From the NCBI GenBank assembly GCA_020740775.1, contig JAHEWK010000003.1, positions 1,116,001 to 1,180,000 on the forward strand: 64,000 nucleotides of DNA, in the 5' to 3' direction. The notes beneath the pieces were generated by a model. The model was given only the letters and a program-made list of their open reading frames with translations. It was not told the DNA's origin and made no database searches. This document shows positions 1 to 11,512 of this stretch, piece by piece (position 1 is the first letter of the stretch; every line of letters starts with the position of its first letter). Position numbers and translations under genes: made by a program. This DNA is from Ilyonectria destructans. Its lineage: Eukaryota > Ascomycota > Sordariomycetes > Hypocreales > Nectriaceae.

Positions 1-1008
1 ACCTTGGGAGTGAATACGTCGTTCGTCGAGATATTCTTGGCAGACGGGGGTAATAGCTTAGCAGGACGTTGCAGGAAGAGGTTGACCTGGGGCGTTTAAG
101 GCTTGGAATTCAGACTAGCGCTGTCTCGCACTGACTTTCCGATGGGGCCACTATTAAATACAATTAAAAACCAACAGTAGATAATTGACACGTCGCTCGT
201 GCTCTAGGTGTTAATTACAGGGACTGCGCCCAAGGCGACACACGTGGGCACGGTCAAGTGCTTGTTAGTCCAGGTACAAAACTGCAGAAATCTGCAAGGG
301 GGCAACTTATCTCTCATTGTCACACCTGATGTTAAAAGTGTTGGGTCTTTTTCTATTTACTGGCAGTCCAATGACCAGTCTTATAAATACAGAGGATTGA
401 GGCCTCCGGAACCGCCGGCCGTGGACAGAGCTCTGATGTGCGGACCTGAGACCGGGAGGCCTAAGTCCGATGTCTGAGGTTATGACCAGGAAAGCTCTAT
501 TTCCGGTCTTTGAACATAGCTACAGATGTCTCAAGATTACACTAAAGTGTGATATTCGCATGATGGCCCTAGCAGATGCATGAATGCAAACTGCGCGGAA
601 GATCCGGCACTATGTCTCTGACCCCAGTGTCCACGCAGGATATTACGAGAAGGATGAAAACGCTGAGAAGGGCAACGTGGTTTCTGTGTCGAAAAACGAA
701 AGTTGGCAAGTGGTCCCACTATTTTCGAGGGGAGTGAGTGCCCTGTTCCGGAGACCCCAGTGTAAGGTCAACGTTTCGTCTTGGCCGTCACCCTCGATGA
801 GAACGGCTGCTGGGAAAGATTCACGATTCACGGGGACGCACCCGCAGTGGGGGGTGCCTCGGGGAATGTAAGAGATGAACAATGCGGGCGGGTTAGCAAA
901 GGGTATCGGAATTTACGAATTGATCTACTATGAAATTGAAAGAGTCCCACCATCCACCAACGCCGTGCAAATGCAAGCAATCGTCTGGATTGCAGCGATC
1001 ATGTCGCG
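1..1008. other. Gene-free stretch at window start
   Basis: I see no family motif, long open frame with coding character, tRNA or repeat here. Short open frames up to about 95 codons occur on both strands but overlap each other and look random. The right part probably holds the 3' UTR and terminator of the minus-strand BUD23 gene. Confidence 0.5.
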
Positions 1009-1902
1009 TTAAAATGCAATTCGTCGCTTTCGTCCAGTGAACTTGGAGGTGGACTTGACGACCTTGCCCTTCCTCTCCATCTGCTCCTTTTTCTTGATGA
1101 TCCAGGCCTTGCTGCCCTTTTTCACCTCGGTGTTGTTGTTCTTGATTTGCCTCCTGGCATCCAAGACGTCGACGTCCTCCATGCCCTCGACCACGCCAGT
1201 GATGTCGCCACCCTTGTTCTCGATGGAGCCACCTCCGACAGTCAGGACGAGGTAGAGTTTGACATTCTTCGTGCCGGGGTCATCCTCCAGGAGACCGGCA
1301 CCGAAGCCTGCCTTGACGGCGGCTTGGGTGATCATGTGTCGTTGCTGGTCGTTCTTGGGGTAGAACTGGCAGACGGCGCGTCCACCTCGCTTCAGGGAGG
1401 CGTACAGGCCGTTGAAGAATCGGGTGAGTCGGCCGGCAGGGGAGGTATCGCTCGTCTCGGCACTGCAGAGCCATTGGATGGCAGAGATGCTGATGGCTGC
1501 GTCGAAGGAGCCGGCGCGGAAGGGGACGCCCTGGCCAATGTCGGCCAGCATGAGGTCGCCCTCAACATCTCGCTGCAGCGCAACGTCGAGCATTGAAGGC
1601 GACACATCCATGCCAATCCAGGTGTGAGGGCCGCCTTCTTCGGGGTCGAGCGAGGACAGGATCTCGCCGGACAGACCGCTTCCGCAGCCGACATCGAGGA
1701 TAAGGGACGGGGACTTGAGGTCGAGCAGCTCCAGGGCTCGCCGGGTCATTGAGGCTTGAATGTTCTGGATTCGGGAGCTCGTCGTGTACTTTCGGGCTTC
1801 GATATCGTCATAGTGGACGTCGGCCGCGCTGCGTGGGTGTGAGCTAGAGGGGCATCATGGTGGGGTTTTGGTCGCATACAGGGTGTCTTCGGGGCGAGAC
1901 AT
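1009..1902 (-). CDS. BUD23: 18S rRNA (guanine-N7)-methyltransferase Bud23
   Basis: SAM-dependent methyltransferase that in yeast and human (WBSCR22/BUD23, with Trm112) makes m7G in 18S rRNA during 40S maturation in the nucleus. Seen: a class I SAM-binding motif LDVGCGSGLSGE at about residues 52-63, an acidic motif II/III stretch (GMDVSPSMLDVA), SAIQWLC, and a basic C-terminus ending GRKRRIAF, which is typical of the family. The model has a 23-nt first exon coding MSRPEDTL, then a 51-nt intron at 1829-1879 (GTATGC...CGCAG); splicing gives the expected N-terminus DTLAADVHYDDIEARKYTT. Without the intron the first ATG runs into a stop after 15 codons. The spliced product is 280 aa, the usual family length. 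It is divergent from SVP26, with a shared 447-bp promoter region. Confidence 0.93.
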
Positions 1903-2349
1903 GGTGATGATTCCTCGGGAGAAAATTCGCGAATAAATTTCCCTCTACGTTTCTGGTCCGCAATTGCTGCAATCGTCGTAGAACCGTGTTCTGCTCGTTT
2001 CCGTCGTCCGTCGTCGTCGATTTTGGTGCCTCCAGCAAGGATTCCGACTTTTTTGTGAAGCGGAGTGGGTTGGCCGCGTTATCGATAAGCATCGGAGCCC
2101 GGCAGCCAACTGCCGGCGGGGCCTCGGAGCGGAATAAACAAGCTCCAGGATGCTTGAAATTGGCCTGCCCGCGATTGGCAAGCGCGTGTCCTCTGTTAGC
2201 GGGGCTCCCTGAACGTGTCCTTTGCGCGCTTCAAATATCACACCCTTTTCCCCTTTCCTCCTTGCAACAATTCTCCTTCGCCATGTGAATCTCAACCTCC
2301 CCGACGATTGCGATTCTCTGCAACTGCGTCTGCGACCTCTACTACAACC
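1903..2349. promoter_or_regulatory. Divergent promoter between BUD23 and SVP26
   Basis: Intergenic space between two head-to-head start codons. It is pyrimidine-rich just upstream of the plus-strand ATG (2230-2349, CT-rich with CCCTTTTCC runs), as is common in fungal core promoters. No TATA box stands out. Inference from gene arrangement only. Confidence 0.5.
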
Positions 2350-3034
2350 ATGTGGATTCTTCCTCTTGTCGGCTATGCCGGCGCCCTTATCGGCTTCTGC
2401 TTCCTGACGCTGGCCATTGCCTCCGGGCTCTACTACCTGTCGGAGCTGGTCGAGGAGCACAGCGTCATCGCCAAGCGCTTCCTTACGCGTCTGATCTACA
2501 CAGTCGTCATTATTCAGGCGGCTCTTTGGATCGTTGATGGGTTCCCTTTCTGGGCTACCATGCTAGGCATCTTCTCCCACGTCATCTACTTGGGGAACAT
2601 GCGACGCTTCCCGTTTGTGAAGCTGTCGGACCCCTTGTTCATCCTCTCTTGCAGTACGTGCCTTGAACCCATCGACGCAGCATTTGCTAACTCCTATCCC
2701 AGTTTTGGTTCTCGTAAATCACTATGTGTGGTTCCGCCACTTCTCCAACACGCAATCGCGAGCTTATCAGAGAGCATCCTACTACGATCGCGTTGACGCC
2801 CCAAGCTTCACGATGATTGCTTCATACTTTGGACTCTGCGTATGGCTCGTGCCCTTCGCGTTGTTTGTTAGCCTCTCTGCTGGTGACAATGTTCTTCCAA
2901 CCATTGGTACTGAGCCGTCGCATGGCGGCCTGGATGGCCAGACCAAGCCCCAGGGCATGATCAAGGCAGTCGTGGATCAGATCCGTGGCGCCATCGGTCA
3001 GATTGCCGGCACATCCGGGGGTGGCAGACCATGA
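2350..3034 (+). CDS. SVP26: SVP26/TEX261 family COPII cargo adaptor
   Basis: Polytopic ER/early Golgi membrane protein; yeast Svp26 loads type II membrane glycosyltransferases into COPII vesicles. Seen: the N-terminus MWILPLVGYAGALIGF followed by GLYYLSELVEEHS and the second hydrophobic pair around GFPFWATMLGIFSHVIYLGN, all hallmarks of the SVP26/TEX261 family. One 49-nt intron lies at 2654-2702 (GTACGT...TGCTAAC...CCCAG); splicing joins FILSC to ILVLVNHYVWFRHF in frame. The product is 211 aa with about four membrane segments and a glycine-rich C-terminal tail (TSGGGRP). The start is the ATG at 2350, because upstream codons in the same frame are pyrimidine-rich leader without family similarity. 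Confidence 0.92.
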
Positions 3035-5274
3035 GCGTTTTGTTCTATCAGGAATCCTCCTTTGAGCAAACTCGCCAACGTCCCCAATTGTTGGGCCCGT
3101 TAGAATCATCATGCAACATGCACATTCCGAGCATCTGGTACGTGCTACTTTTTCACCTCAACCCCAACCCACTCCCTTCACATGATGAACAAACAAAATC
3201 ACGCTAGATTGTATTTGACAAGGTTTACCTTGCATGATCCCTTTTTTTCCTCTGACAGTACCCAACTACCTCTACTCTTGTATTCTACAACCTACGCTCC
3301 ACTTTCAAAAAGCTGACCATGGTTATACACAGATTCCAAACGCCTTGGGACATTAAACTATCCAGACCCAACCCTTGTGCCGCGTCCTTGATCTCCAATT
3401 GAAATCGAACTGCACCCCGTGAAAGGGAAAGCATCTATTGCCTATCGTTGGAGTCAGAAATTTTGTCCATGGTCACATGCCTTGATGGATGCGATCTTAC
3501 TCATTCGTTCCTTTGGCTTGATTCGGTTCATTGTGCACTTCCGTGCTGTGCGGCTGTGCTTGACACGGCGTTTGACGATCCAGAAGAAGTTCCCTTGGTC
3601 GGGGGTATCGAAGCAACCGAGAAGACAGGATCCCATGGCATCTGATCCTTGCTCTCGCCGAGCCAGGCCGTAAGTCGGTCGGGGTAGCTACCGGATTGGT
3701 ATGTGAAGTTGCCCTCCGAGGGCTTTCGAGGGACTGGAACTTGTCGGTCTGCCATGGTGCAATCTGGATGCGAGACAATCTGAGGGCAACTTTTGTTGAA
3801 TGGTTGAGAAAGACCCGAGTTGATGTGATGAGGTCCAAGTCCGTGGGGTTGGAAGACTCTTATATACGAGCAAGCAAGTAGCGAGTGTCCCCAGAGGCAC
3901 CGAGCTCAAATGATCAAGTTCGTTTTGGCCCTAGCCATTACCGCCCTACCCACGTTGTTCCTTTGATGATGGCCTTCCGTGTCTTGTGTGTTTTCGGTGA
4001 TGAACGATTTGGGGAGCCTCCGGACGAGGACGTGCCTGAATGTGAGTGGCCAGAATAGGATCTCCAGGCAATTAGCAAAAAGACAGCCACGGACAGGACG
4101 CTCGCCCTTTTGCTCGAGATGCATGTTGTGCATATTGCGCTGAGAATGGCCCAATGAGGAGTGTCAGCGAAGACTATTGGTGGTTGCGACAAGGTCGGAG
4201 AGGAGAAAGTACCATGCTTGAAGCAGAAGAGTAAACTGCCCTAGGGCGTTAGTATGCGACAAAATCACCAGCCGCGTCATGCCATGGGCAAAACACGTCC
4301 TGGGACCAGGGCGTTGATACTCTAATTAGAAGATCTGCCTGCAGCCCGCACTAGCACCCACCACCACATGGCACATTTGCCGGGGTGAGCAGCTGAACTT
4401 TTGTCCGCTGCCGTCCGGGGATGACGAAGTGGGGGTACTTTCGAGCAAAACAAAAGAACCAGTCGGCCTTGCGACAGATCCAGTGGGGCTTTTGTCCGCG
4501 GAGAGCATTGCTGGTCGTTCCGGTGCAGTGGTTGGAGCCAAGGCTATGCGTTCCAGGTTGGGATGGCCCAAAAGTGTCCCTGTCAGTGAAACAACAACCC
4601 ACCCACACGGCCCAAGTGCACTGCATCCAGGGTCGAATGTGTAGATAGCAAGAGGGCGGACCCGCGCTTGACACCACGACGACCGAGACGTCGGATAGCG
4701 GGCTTGGCCACACCCTGGATGTTGTCACGAAGAATCTTGTGGTGGCGGCGCACTGAAGTGATAGGGCGAGATCTAAAGGACACCATGGGATGTCCGCTAA
4801 CACAACGCACCCAGACGGTACAAGGAGGATTCGGACGTTCATTCGATGCCCCGATCATCCAACACACTGGTCATTCAACTGAGGCAGACCGAATCTGGCC
4901 TGCACTTGCAAAAGTACACAAGCGATACTCTGCAACGCGATTGACCAGCCGAACGCCGAGGCGGCCCAGCCTGCTGGCGCAGGATAGTACACGCAGAGTA
5001 GATAGGCGCACCAGGCGACCCGCCAAGACGGTTGTTGCAAGGCGATTCCATCCAACATGGCGCATCCGCACGGCAGACAGAAGGTCAAAAAGGGCGGTCC
5101 AACAAAAATACCGGTCCCATTTTCCTCGTAGCAAAAGTACAGTCCAGCTACATACAAGGGTGGCTTCCGCCCTGCACCCGCCGTCACACTCCGCCCTATT
5201 CGACCATTCCCCAATTCCCCCATTTGTCTCTTGTCCTGGTCGCCTCGCAGCATCACCCCGCCCACGATAGTGAC
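3035..5274. other. Long gene-poor stretch
   Basis: About 2.2 kb without a recognisable gene. Open frames up to about 200 codons (for example 4668-5270 plus and 4855-5265 minus) overlap on both strands, lack family motifs and have Arg/Thr-rich composition expected from chance reading. The left end includes the 3' UTR of SVP26. A non-coding RNA could lie here, but nothing in the sequence shows it. Confidence 0.45.
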
Positions 5275-5673
5275 CTAGCGATGGTCGCCACCGCTCCAAA
5301 ACTTCTTGTCAACCTTGTCATCTGGCGCCTTCTGCCCGCGGTCGTGCTTGGCGTCGAAGTCGCGGTTGTGCTCCTCGACCTCGCGCCGCTGCTCCTCGGT
5401 CAGCTGCGCCATCTGCGAGTTGCCCGGCACGCTCTGGTTGGTGATCTTGGGCTGCGGCGGCGCGTTCTTGGAGGAACTGCTGAGCGGCTTGCCCCCGCCC
5501 GTGCGGCCCTTGGCGCCGACCCCAGCGAGCCCGTCGATGACGCTCGCGCCGTTGTCCTTGGGGTCCTGCTCCTGGTGCAGGCGCCGGGTGGCAGCCGCGG
5601 CGTAGAGGCCAGGGCGGGCGCGGGCGATGCGGGCTGTGGAGCGCGTTGTGGCGATGAGTCTTGCGGCGGACAT
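5275..5673 (-). CDS. Small putative mitochondrial protein, unknown function
   Basis: Intronless 132-aa protein. The first about 35 residues (MSAARLIATTRSTARIARAR... to TRRLHQEQ) are rich in Arg, Ala, Ser and Thr with no acidic residue, which looks like a cleavable mitochondrial targeting sequence. The middle is Gly/Ser/Pro-rich and probably disordered; the C-terminus is strongly charged (EEQRREVEEHNRDFDAKHDR) and ends KKFWSGGDHR. No enzyme motif is visible. I chose the ATG at 5673 rather than the in-frame one further upstream because targeting-peptide character begins there. GC-rich, codon-biased sequence supports real coding. Mitochondrial location is inferred. Confidence 0.65.
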   Translation of the reverse strand: MSAARLIATTRSTARIARARPGLYAAAATRRLHQEQDPKDNGASVIDGLAGVGAKGRTGGGKPLSSSSKNAPPQPKITNQSVPGNSQMAQLTEEQRREVEEHNRDFDAKHDRGQKAPDDKVDKKFWSGGDHR

Positions 5674-7188
5674 TTTGATCTGGTGAGATGATTGTGATTT
5701 GGGATGATTGAGTTTTCCCCATCCCGCCCTCCTAGCCTTCTTAAATGAGCACGACATACTCGATGATATCGGTGGGCATTGTACAGCTGTAGGTTCGGAG
5801 CAGGTGACGTCAACACCATGACATCACCCGGAGCTTGTGATGGTGATCCAGCCTACTTGTGAGACAAGTACCGGAGCGTGGCTACGCAACAGCAGAATTA
5901 TCCTTATCGATGACAAGGGATAAAGGTCATCATTTCCGTGTAGATCCTGTGGGTTGATAGACTCGATGTCTTTCTCAGGTCCTAAATCCTGGTGGTTGGC
6001 CCACTAGGGATGTGATCGCCAGAGGAGGTACCGGAGCTATGCCTCCCTCCGGCGATCATTCTAAGAGAGTGTGCGTTTATGTTGCGGGAAGGTCAATCTA
6101 ATGCATGCCACCATGCGTCGGGCATTATCTATTTCTTTAATCTAAGATCTTGCATCTTAGACACGGTGAAACCATTACTATGGTGCTGACTGTGACGTCA
6201 AATGACGGCACTCTCAATTGAGACCCAGACGAGGCTTGTGTGACGTGAGAGTAACCAAGGTGTACTAGGATACACTCGTCAGGAATTCCATCAAGATGAA
6301 GACTAAAACCACGACAAACTTGGACAACTGTCTCTAATTGACCTAAATGACGAATTTACATTGGTAGAGATTTTTCTCGACTCGATCCAGTCCCTTGTGA
6401 CCGATCGCAGTGGACTTGGCGAGCAAGTTGCCGTGTCTCAAAAATGGGACGGCTTTTCTGACGGCGCGAACCACAATATTATATAATCATGGATATGCAG
6501 TTCACCAAGGCTAGAGAAGGTATTTTGTGATTAGCAAAACCCTAGAGAAGGAGCGTTTTCCTGCTAATATTCCCACCAGTCCATCAACAGACATGAAAAT
6601 AGGCCAAGGCTCACCAAACGGAAGTCAGAAAGGAACGAGAAGCGGAATTTATTTTACTTGCCAGATGACAGTCTCGCAAAAAGATGGCGAGATTTCAACG
6701 AGATGCATAGAAAACGCCTGCGTAATGCATATTGATCCACGCCTCCTCACGCACATCAACCAGGAAAGGACAGCTGCATTATCATCAGGCCACGTCCCAA
6801 CGCGAAACCCCTTTAATGAACTCTAAGCTTGAAGCTGTTTACTGTCGGTGGATGCCATGAGCCGCTGGTGGACCCTGAATCATCCCAACACCTTGATGGC
6901 CCATGATGACGATGTCCATCAGGGTGTCGTTGACAGGAACCACTACTCAATGATCAATCATAGCTGCGGAACAACTAACCGGGGTAGCCATAGAGGTTCT
7001 CGTCTCCATATTCGCGATGCACTGTAATCAAGGGGCCAAACACATTGAGGGGCTGCATCAGAGGCGAGGGGAAAGCCCGAATTACCTATAAGAGGTGTTC
7101 GACCTGTGAGTCTGATCACCTTCGCTGCTTAATCTCTCTAGAAGCTGGAGCTTTTGTGTCTCAGTATTTTGTTCATACCGCACAAATC
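5674..7188. other. Intergenic region
   Basis: No recognisable gene. An open frame of 99 codons at 6527-6826 has no start context or motif that I can support. The right end carries the promoter and leader of the FAD-dependent oxidoreductase gene; the left end carries the promoter of the small mitochondrial protein gene. Confidence 0.45.
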
Positions 7189-8879
7189 ATGGATGCCAGA
7201 GAGGTATATGAAGAAGAGGACATTTATGATGTCCTCATCGTTGGGGCCGGACCTTGTGGCCTCTCCATCGCCGCCCGTCTCCGGGAACACACCCCCGCCG
7301 CACTCTTCACGGACGAAGAACACCGCCGCTACCACTGGATCGGCAAGTACGGCAAGAAGGTGACGCTCAAGCACGTCAAGAGCGGCAAGATCTCCAACGC
7401 GCAGACGGCCCGGCCCGAGTACAAGATGCTGGTCCTGGACGCCACCGCCGGGACCTGGATGGGCCGCTGGAACAGGCTGTTCAAAATGTACGACATCTCG
7501 CACCTGCGGAGTCCCATGCTGTGGCACGTTGATCCTCAGGATCGCGATGCCCTGCTCTCGCATGCCTATTCGAATGAGCGGGAGAGCGAGTTGGTGGAGA
7601 TTCGGAACTGTGTGGGCAAGGAAATCAGCAAGCACTCGAAGAAAAAGTCCACAGGGCATCGTGCATGTGGCGGAAAGTGAGTTGCCGTTTATTGCCTAAG
7701 CAACCTTGAGCTAATCGTCCGGGGTAAAGGCAAGCAGCTCGCATTGCCATCAACTTGAGAGAAAGAAACGACTACTACACACCCTCGACCTCCCTCTTCT
7801 GCGACCACTGCGAAAAGGTTGCTGACCGATACAAACTGGGCCCTGAGCTCATCCGCAAGGAGTCTATGGAGCACATAGACTACGGCGTCGTCAAGGGCAT
7901 CTCCATCGACGACGAGAAGCTCTTCACCGTCACGTCCAACCAAGTTCGGCGATACGCCCGGGCCGTGGTGCTGGCGGTCGGCCCGGCCAACGTGGCCAAG
8001 ATCCCCCGGATCCTATCTATGCCTTCTGTCGAGTTGCTGCCTCAGACATGCCACAGCATGCACATTGAACGGTTCCCAGACCCTATTGTCCAGGAGCGAA
8101 TAAAGGCTCGCCGCGCAACCAACATCCTCGTGGTTGGAGGCGGTCTCACGTCGGCTCAGCTGTCTGACCTGGCGATCCGAAGAGGCGTCACAAAGGTGTG
8201 GCACATCATGAGAGGCCCATTGCGCATCAAGCACTTTGACGTTGACCTGGAGTGGATGGGAAAGTACAAGAACGCGGAGCAGGCCCGGTTCTGGACTGCC
8301 GATTCGGATGACGAGAGACTTGAGATCATCAAAGAGGCTCGCGGCGGCGGCAGCCTCACGCCCCTCTTCCACAAGCGACTAAAGAAGCACCTTGCCAGCA
8401 AGAAGCTGGAGCTCCACACAGAAACAAGCCTGGTCGATGCCAAGTTTAACGAAAACGACGGAAATGGCATGTGGACGGTGCAGACCAGCCCACCGATCGA
8501 GGGCCTACCGGCCATGGACTACATATACTTTGCCACGGGCATTCAGACAGACTTTTCATCCCTGCCATACCTGAAGACCATGCTCGAGAAGCATCCGATC
8601 GAGGGACGCGGAGGGTTCCCCTGCATCAACGAGGACCTGATGTGGAACGACGACGTGCCGCTATTCATGATGGGCAGAATGGCCGCGCTGCAACTGGGTC
8701 CTGCGGCGCCGAATTTAGGAGGCGCTAAAGTGGGAGCTGAGAGAATCGCGTGGGCGATTGAAGATTTGGTGCCTCGGCCGGGATCACAGGGGGACGGCCT
8801 TGACGATGTACGCGCAAGTGGAATGGCGGGATATCTGTCTGGTCATGGAAACATGTACAGCACGTTGGCGGACGAGTAG
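7189..8879 (+). CDS. FAD-dependent oxidoreductase (N-hydroxylase/FMO-like)
   Basis: Predicted FAD/NAD(P)H enzyme of the class related to lysine/ornithine N-monooxygenases and flavin monooxygenases. Seen: an FAD-binding Rossmann motif VLIVGAGPCGLS at about residues 15-26, a second dinucleotide motif ILVVGGGLTSAQ near 295-306, and the C-terminal ATG motif FATGIQTD near 430. One 53-nt intron is modelled at 7677-7729 (GTGAGT...GTAAAG); it is the only acceptor I found that keeps frame and joins the basic linker to AINLRERNDYYTPS. The product is 545 aa. The start is the ATG at 7189; upstream in-frame codons are leader. Substrate is unknown. The Zn2Cys6 regulator and RTA1 genes follow on the same strand, but there is no synthase gene to suggest a secondary-metabolite cluster. 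Confidence 0.8.
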
Positions 8880-9590
8880 CTACAGGACACAATGCCAATT
8901 CATGAGAAATGAAGCATATCCCGATTTGCATGAGACCGTCAATGACAAACTGACGAGCACTACTATTCACACGGCCACAAATACCAATCACACAAGGTCG
9001 GATATTCACCAGTTAATGAACAAATGAGACGCCTGATTAAGATATTGTCATACGTATCCCAAGATGACATGTGGGCTTCATGATGTACTTTTAGTACAAG
9101 TTTAACTATTAAAATGAAGGATGCAGGAAAGTACCAACTACATGTTGCATCTCGATGATAGAGCACATTTTCGGCGAAGGTCAAGACAAACCAAATAATT
9201 GTTCAAAACAATAATTTACTTTAACAATAACCATCAAGAAGGAGAGAGCAGCAGCTTTAAAAACAGCCCGCAATCCGAGCATCTCACAACGGTGGCTGTG
9301 CGATCCCTGTCGGCTCCTTCGATCAATACCCATGTCCCTCTTCACAATGCGACGCACGGAGATTCGCCGGCTCGGATTTGCCCCACAGCCCCACAGCCGC
9401 GCTTCGGAGCACGGACACGGAGCAGCACAGCCTCAGCGGCTCAGCCTCCGTCGCATGCTTGACAAATACGGGGAAGCTGTTGATCAGCTTCTCGACCGGA
9501 CCTTGAACTTTCCCCTCGATCAAACACGATGCAATAACGGAAGAGATCGCCTACAACGTATCACCGGAGTACAGAAACATCATCGTGGAA
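8880..9590. other. Intergenic region
   Basis: 3' UTR of the oxidoreductase gene and promoter of the Zn2Cys6 regulator. AT-rich around 9030-9240. No further gene seen. Confidence 0.5.
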
Positions 9591-11133
9591 ATGGCTCGCA
9601 AGGGCACAGCAAAGGTCAAGACGGGTTGTGCGACCTGCAAGTACGTGGCGATTCATCAAGCCGCATCGCTCCACCAGCTAACAAACGCCAAGAATCCGAA
9701 AGGTCAAATGCGACGAAGCTTGGCCACAGTGCCTGAGATGCAAGAAGACAGGTCGAACATGCGACGGCTACCGGGCGCCCCCTGCTGGCTCGCTATCCTG
9801 GGACGTCCTGCTGCGGCCCCAGCCATCCGTGACTCCAGCTTGCGATGTAGCTGAGCTTCGGAGTCTTGCATTCTTTCATCAAGTCGTGGCGCCTGTTCTT
9901 TCCGGCCCGTTCGACGCATCGTTCTGGACCCATCTTGTCGCCCAAGTGACCCATCATGAGCCGGCAGCCCGACACGCTGTCCTGGCCATCAGCTCTTTTT
10001 TCGAAGACTTTTCTGCTTCGACTTGTCAGACCAAGGACAACCCTTTTGCGATTCGCCATTACAACCAAGCTATAAAAAGAGTGGTGACATCGCAGGCCCC
10101 AGATATCGACACCGTTCTGGTCGTTTGCATCCTCTTCATCTGTATCGAATTCCTCCGCGGCGACGACAAGGCCGCCGTCAACCACACGCGACATGGCGTC
10201 CGTGTCCTCAGCACCGCTCGAACCAACTCCAAACTTGCCGCTGTGTTTTGCCACATGAGCATCTTCCCTCTCTTCTTTGGTGGCACCATATCCGACTTCC
10301 CCTCCCTCACCAACCACGCTCCAAAGGCGAGCGTGGGCTTCCAGAGTATAATCGAAGCACAGCACCATCTGGATGTATTTGCCGCCCGCGCGGTTCGTCT
10401 TGTTCGCATGAGCGAAATGTACCAAATCGGAACTAACCCAGGCGATGTTCCATCATCGTCCATGGTAGATGAACAGCGCACACTTGCCCTCGCATTTGTA
10501 GACTGGGGACAGTCATTTGCCAGATTTCAAGCCACGCGGTCGTTGGAAACCAACAAAGACCCAGCATCACTCGCACTGAAGGTGCGGTGGGTTGTGTCCA
10601 AAATTTGGGTGCGCAACTGCCTCACAAAAGGCGAGATGGTTTACGACGAGGTGCTGGCGGATTTTAAGAACATCATTGACATGGCCCAGTGTGCCTTGGA
10701 GACAAGCACTGCAGGCCCCAAAAAGTTCATGTTTGACATGGGATTTAGTCCCCTCTTGCATTTTGTAGTCATTAAATGCCGCTACTTGCGCCTCCGAGTG
10801 GCAGCTCTGTCATTGATGAAGTCGCTGTCCTGCTCACGAGAATCGCTATGGAACGCGATCACGATGCACGTTGTCGGGACGCGATTGATAGAGGTGGAAC
10901 ATGAGATTGAGCTTACACCCGAAATGCTTGACCTGCCAGGCGGTAATCCTAGCTTCGAAGATGCAGAACTGCCATCGGATGAGAAACGCATCCGGGGGTA
11001 TTTCCTAGGGGAACCCGAGGAGTTTCTCGGCGAAGACGGTGTGGCAGCGCGACGGAGATGTATGAACCTGCTCAAGTTGGGTTCCGGGGGTGCCATTGAG
11101 ACGCACCGCGAATGGATCACAGTACAGACATGA
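9591..11133 (+). CDS. Zn2Cys6 fungal transcription factor
   Basis: Binuclear zinc cluster DNA-binding regulator, nuclear. Seen after splicing: the six cysteines fall at residues 13, 16, 23, 30, 33 and 40 with spacing C-x2-C-x6-C-x6-C-x2-C-x6-C (core CKIRKVKCDEAWPQCLRC), followed by GYRAPP and a long alpha-helical regulatory region typical of fungal transcription factors of this class. One 52-nt intron at 9641-9692 (GTACGT...CAGCTAAC...GCCAAG) interrupts the cluster between Cys16 and Cys23, a common intron position in this family. The product is 496 aa. The first exon codes MARKGTAKVKTGCATC. Target genes cannot be read from the sequence; the flanking oxidoreductase and RTA1 genes are candidates by position only. 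Confidence 0.9.
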
Positions 11134-11512
11134 TCGGCAATTAGCAGCCGCAAATGAACAAGTTAAGAATAGCCAAGCTAAGCACGTACAGCCGCAAAAC
11201 TGGGGCGTTTCCGATATTAACGTGCCTGTCAAGGAAATAAGCGCGCTGCGATGCGTTGCGTAGGGCTGTGAGGATCGTCGTGCGAGCCCCTGTTCTAATT
11301 CCGTGCATCTCACTGGTCGGCTCGGACTCTGAAGTGCTGAGCCTCGCAACAACACAGGGTACCACCTCGGACTTTGAGTGAAGCAGATATGACAAGGCAG
11401 ATTACGACAATTACATCGGGTTCGATGAAGGATATAAACCATGGACACAATCACCTTTTTTGGTTCAGACTTTACATCCATCTTATTCCATTTTTCGACA
11501 TAATTCTTCAAC
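11134..11512. other. Intergenic region
   Basis: 379 bp containing the promoter of the RTA1-like gene. No gene seen. Confidence 0.5.

Noticed and set aside
1147..1596. 149-codon frame on plus
   Set aside because: Antisense to BUD23, which has clear methyltransferase motifs.
4668..5270. 200-codon Arg/Thr-rich frame on plus
   Set aside because: Low-complexity composition, overlapped by equally long minus frames, and nothing recognisable.
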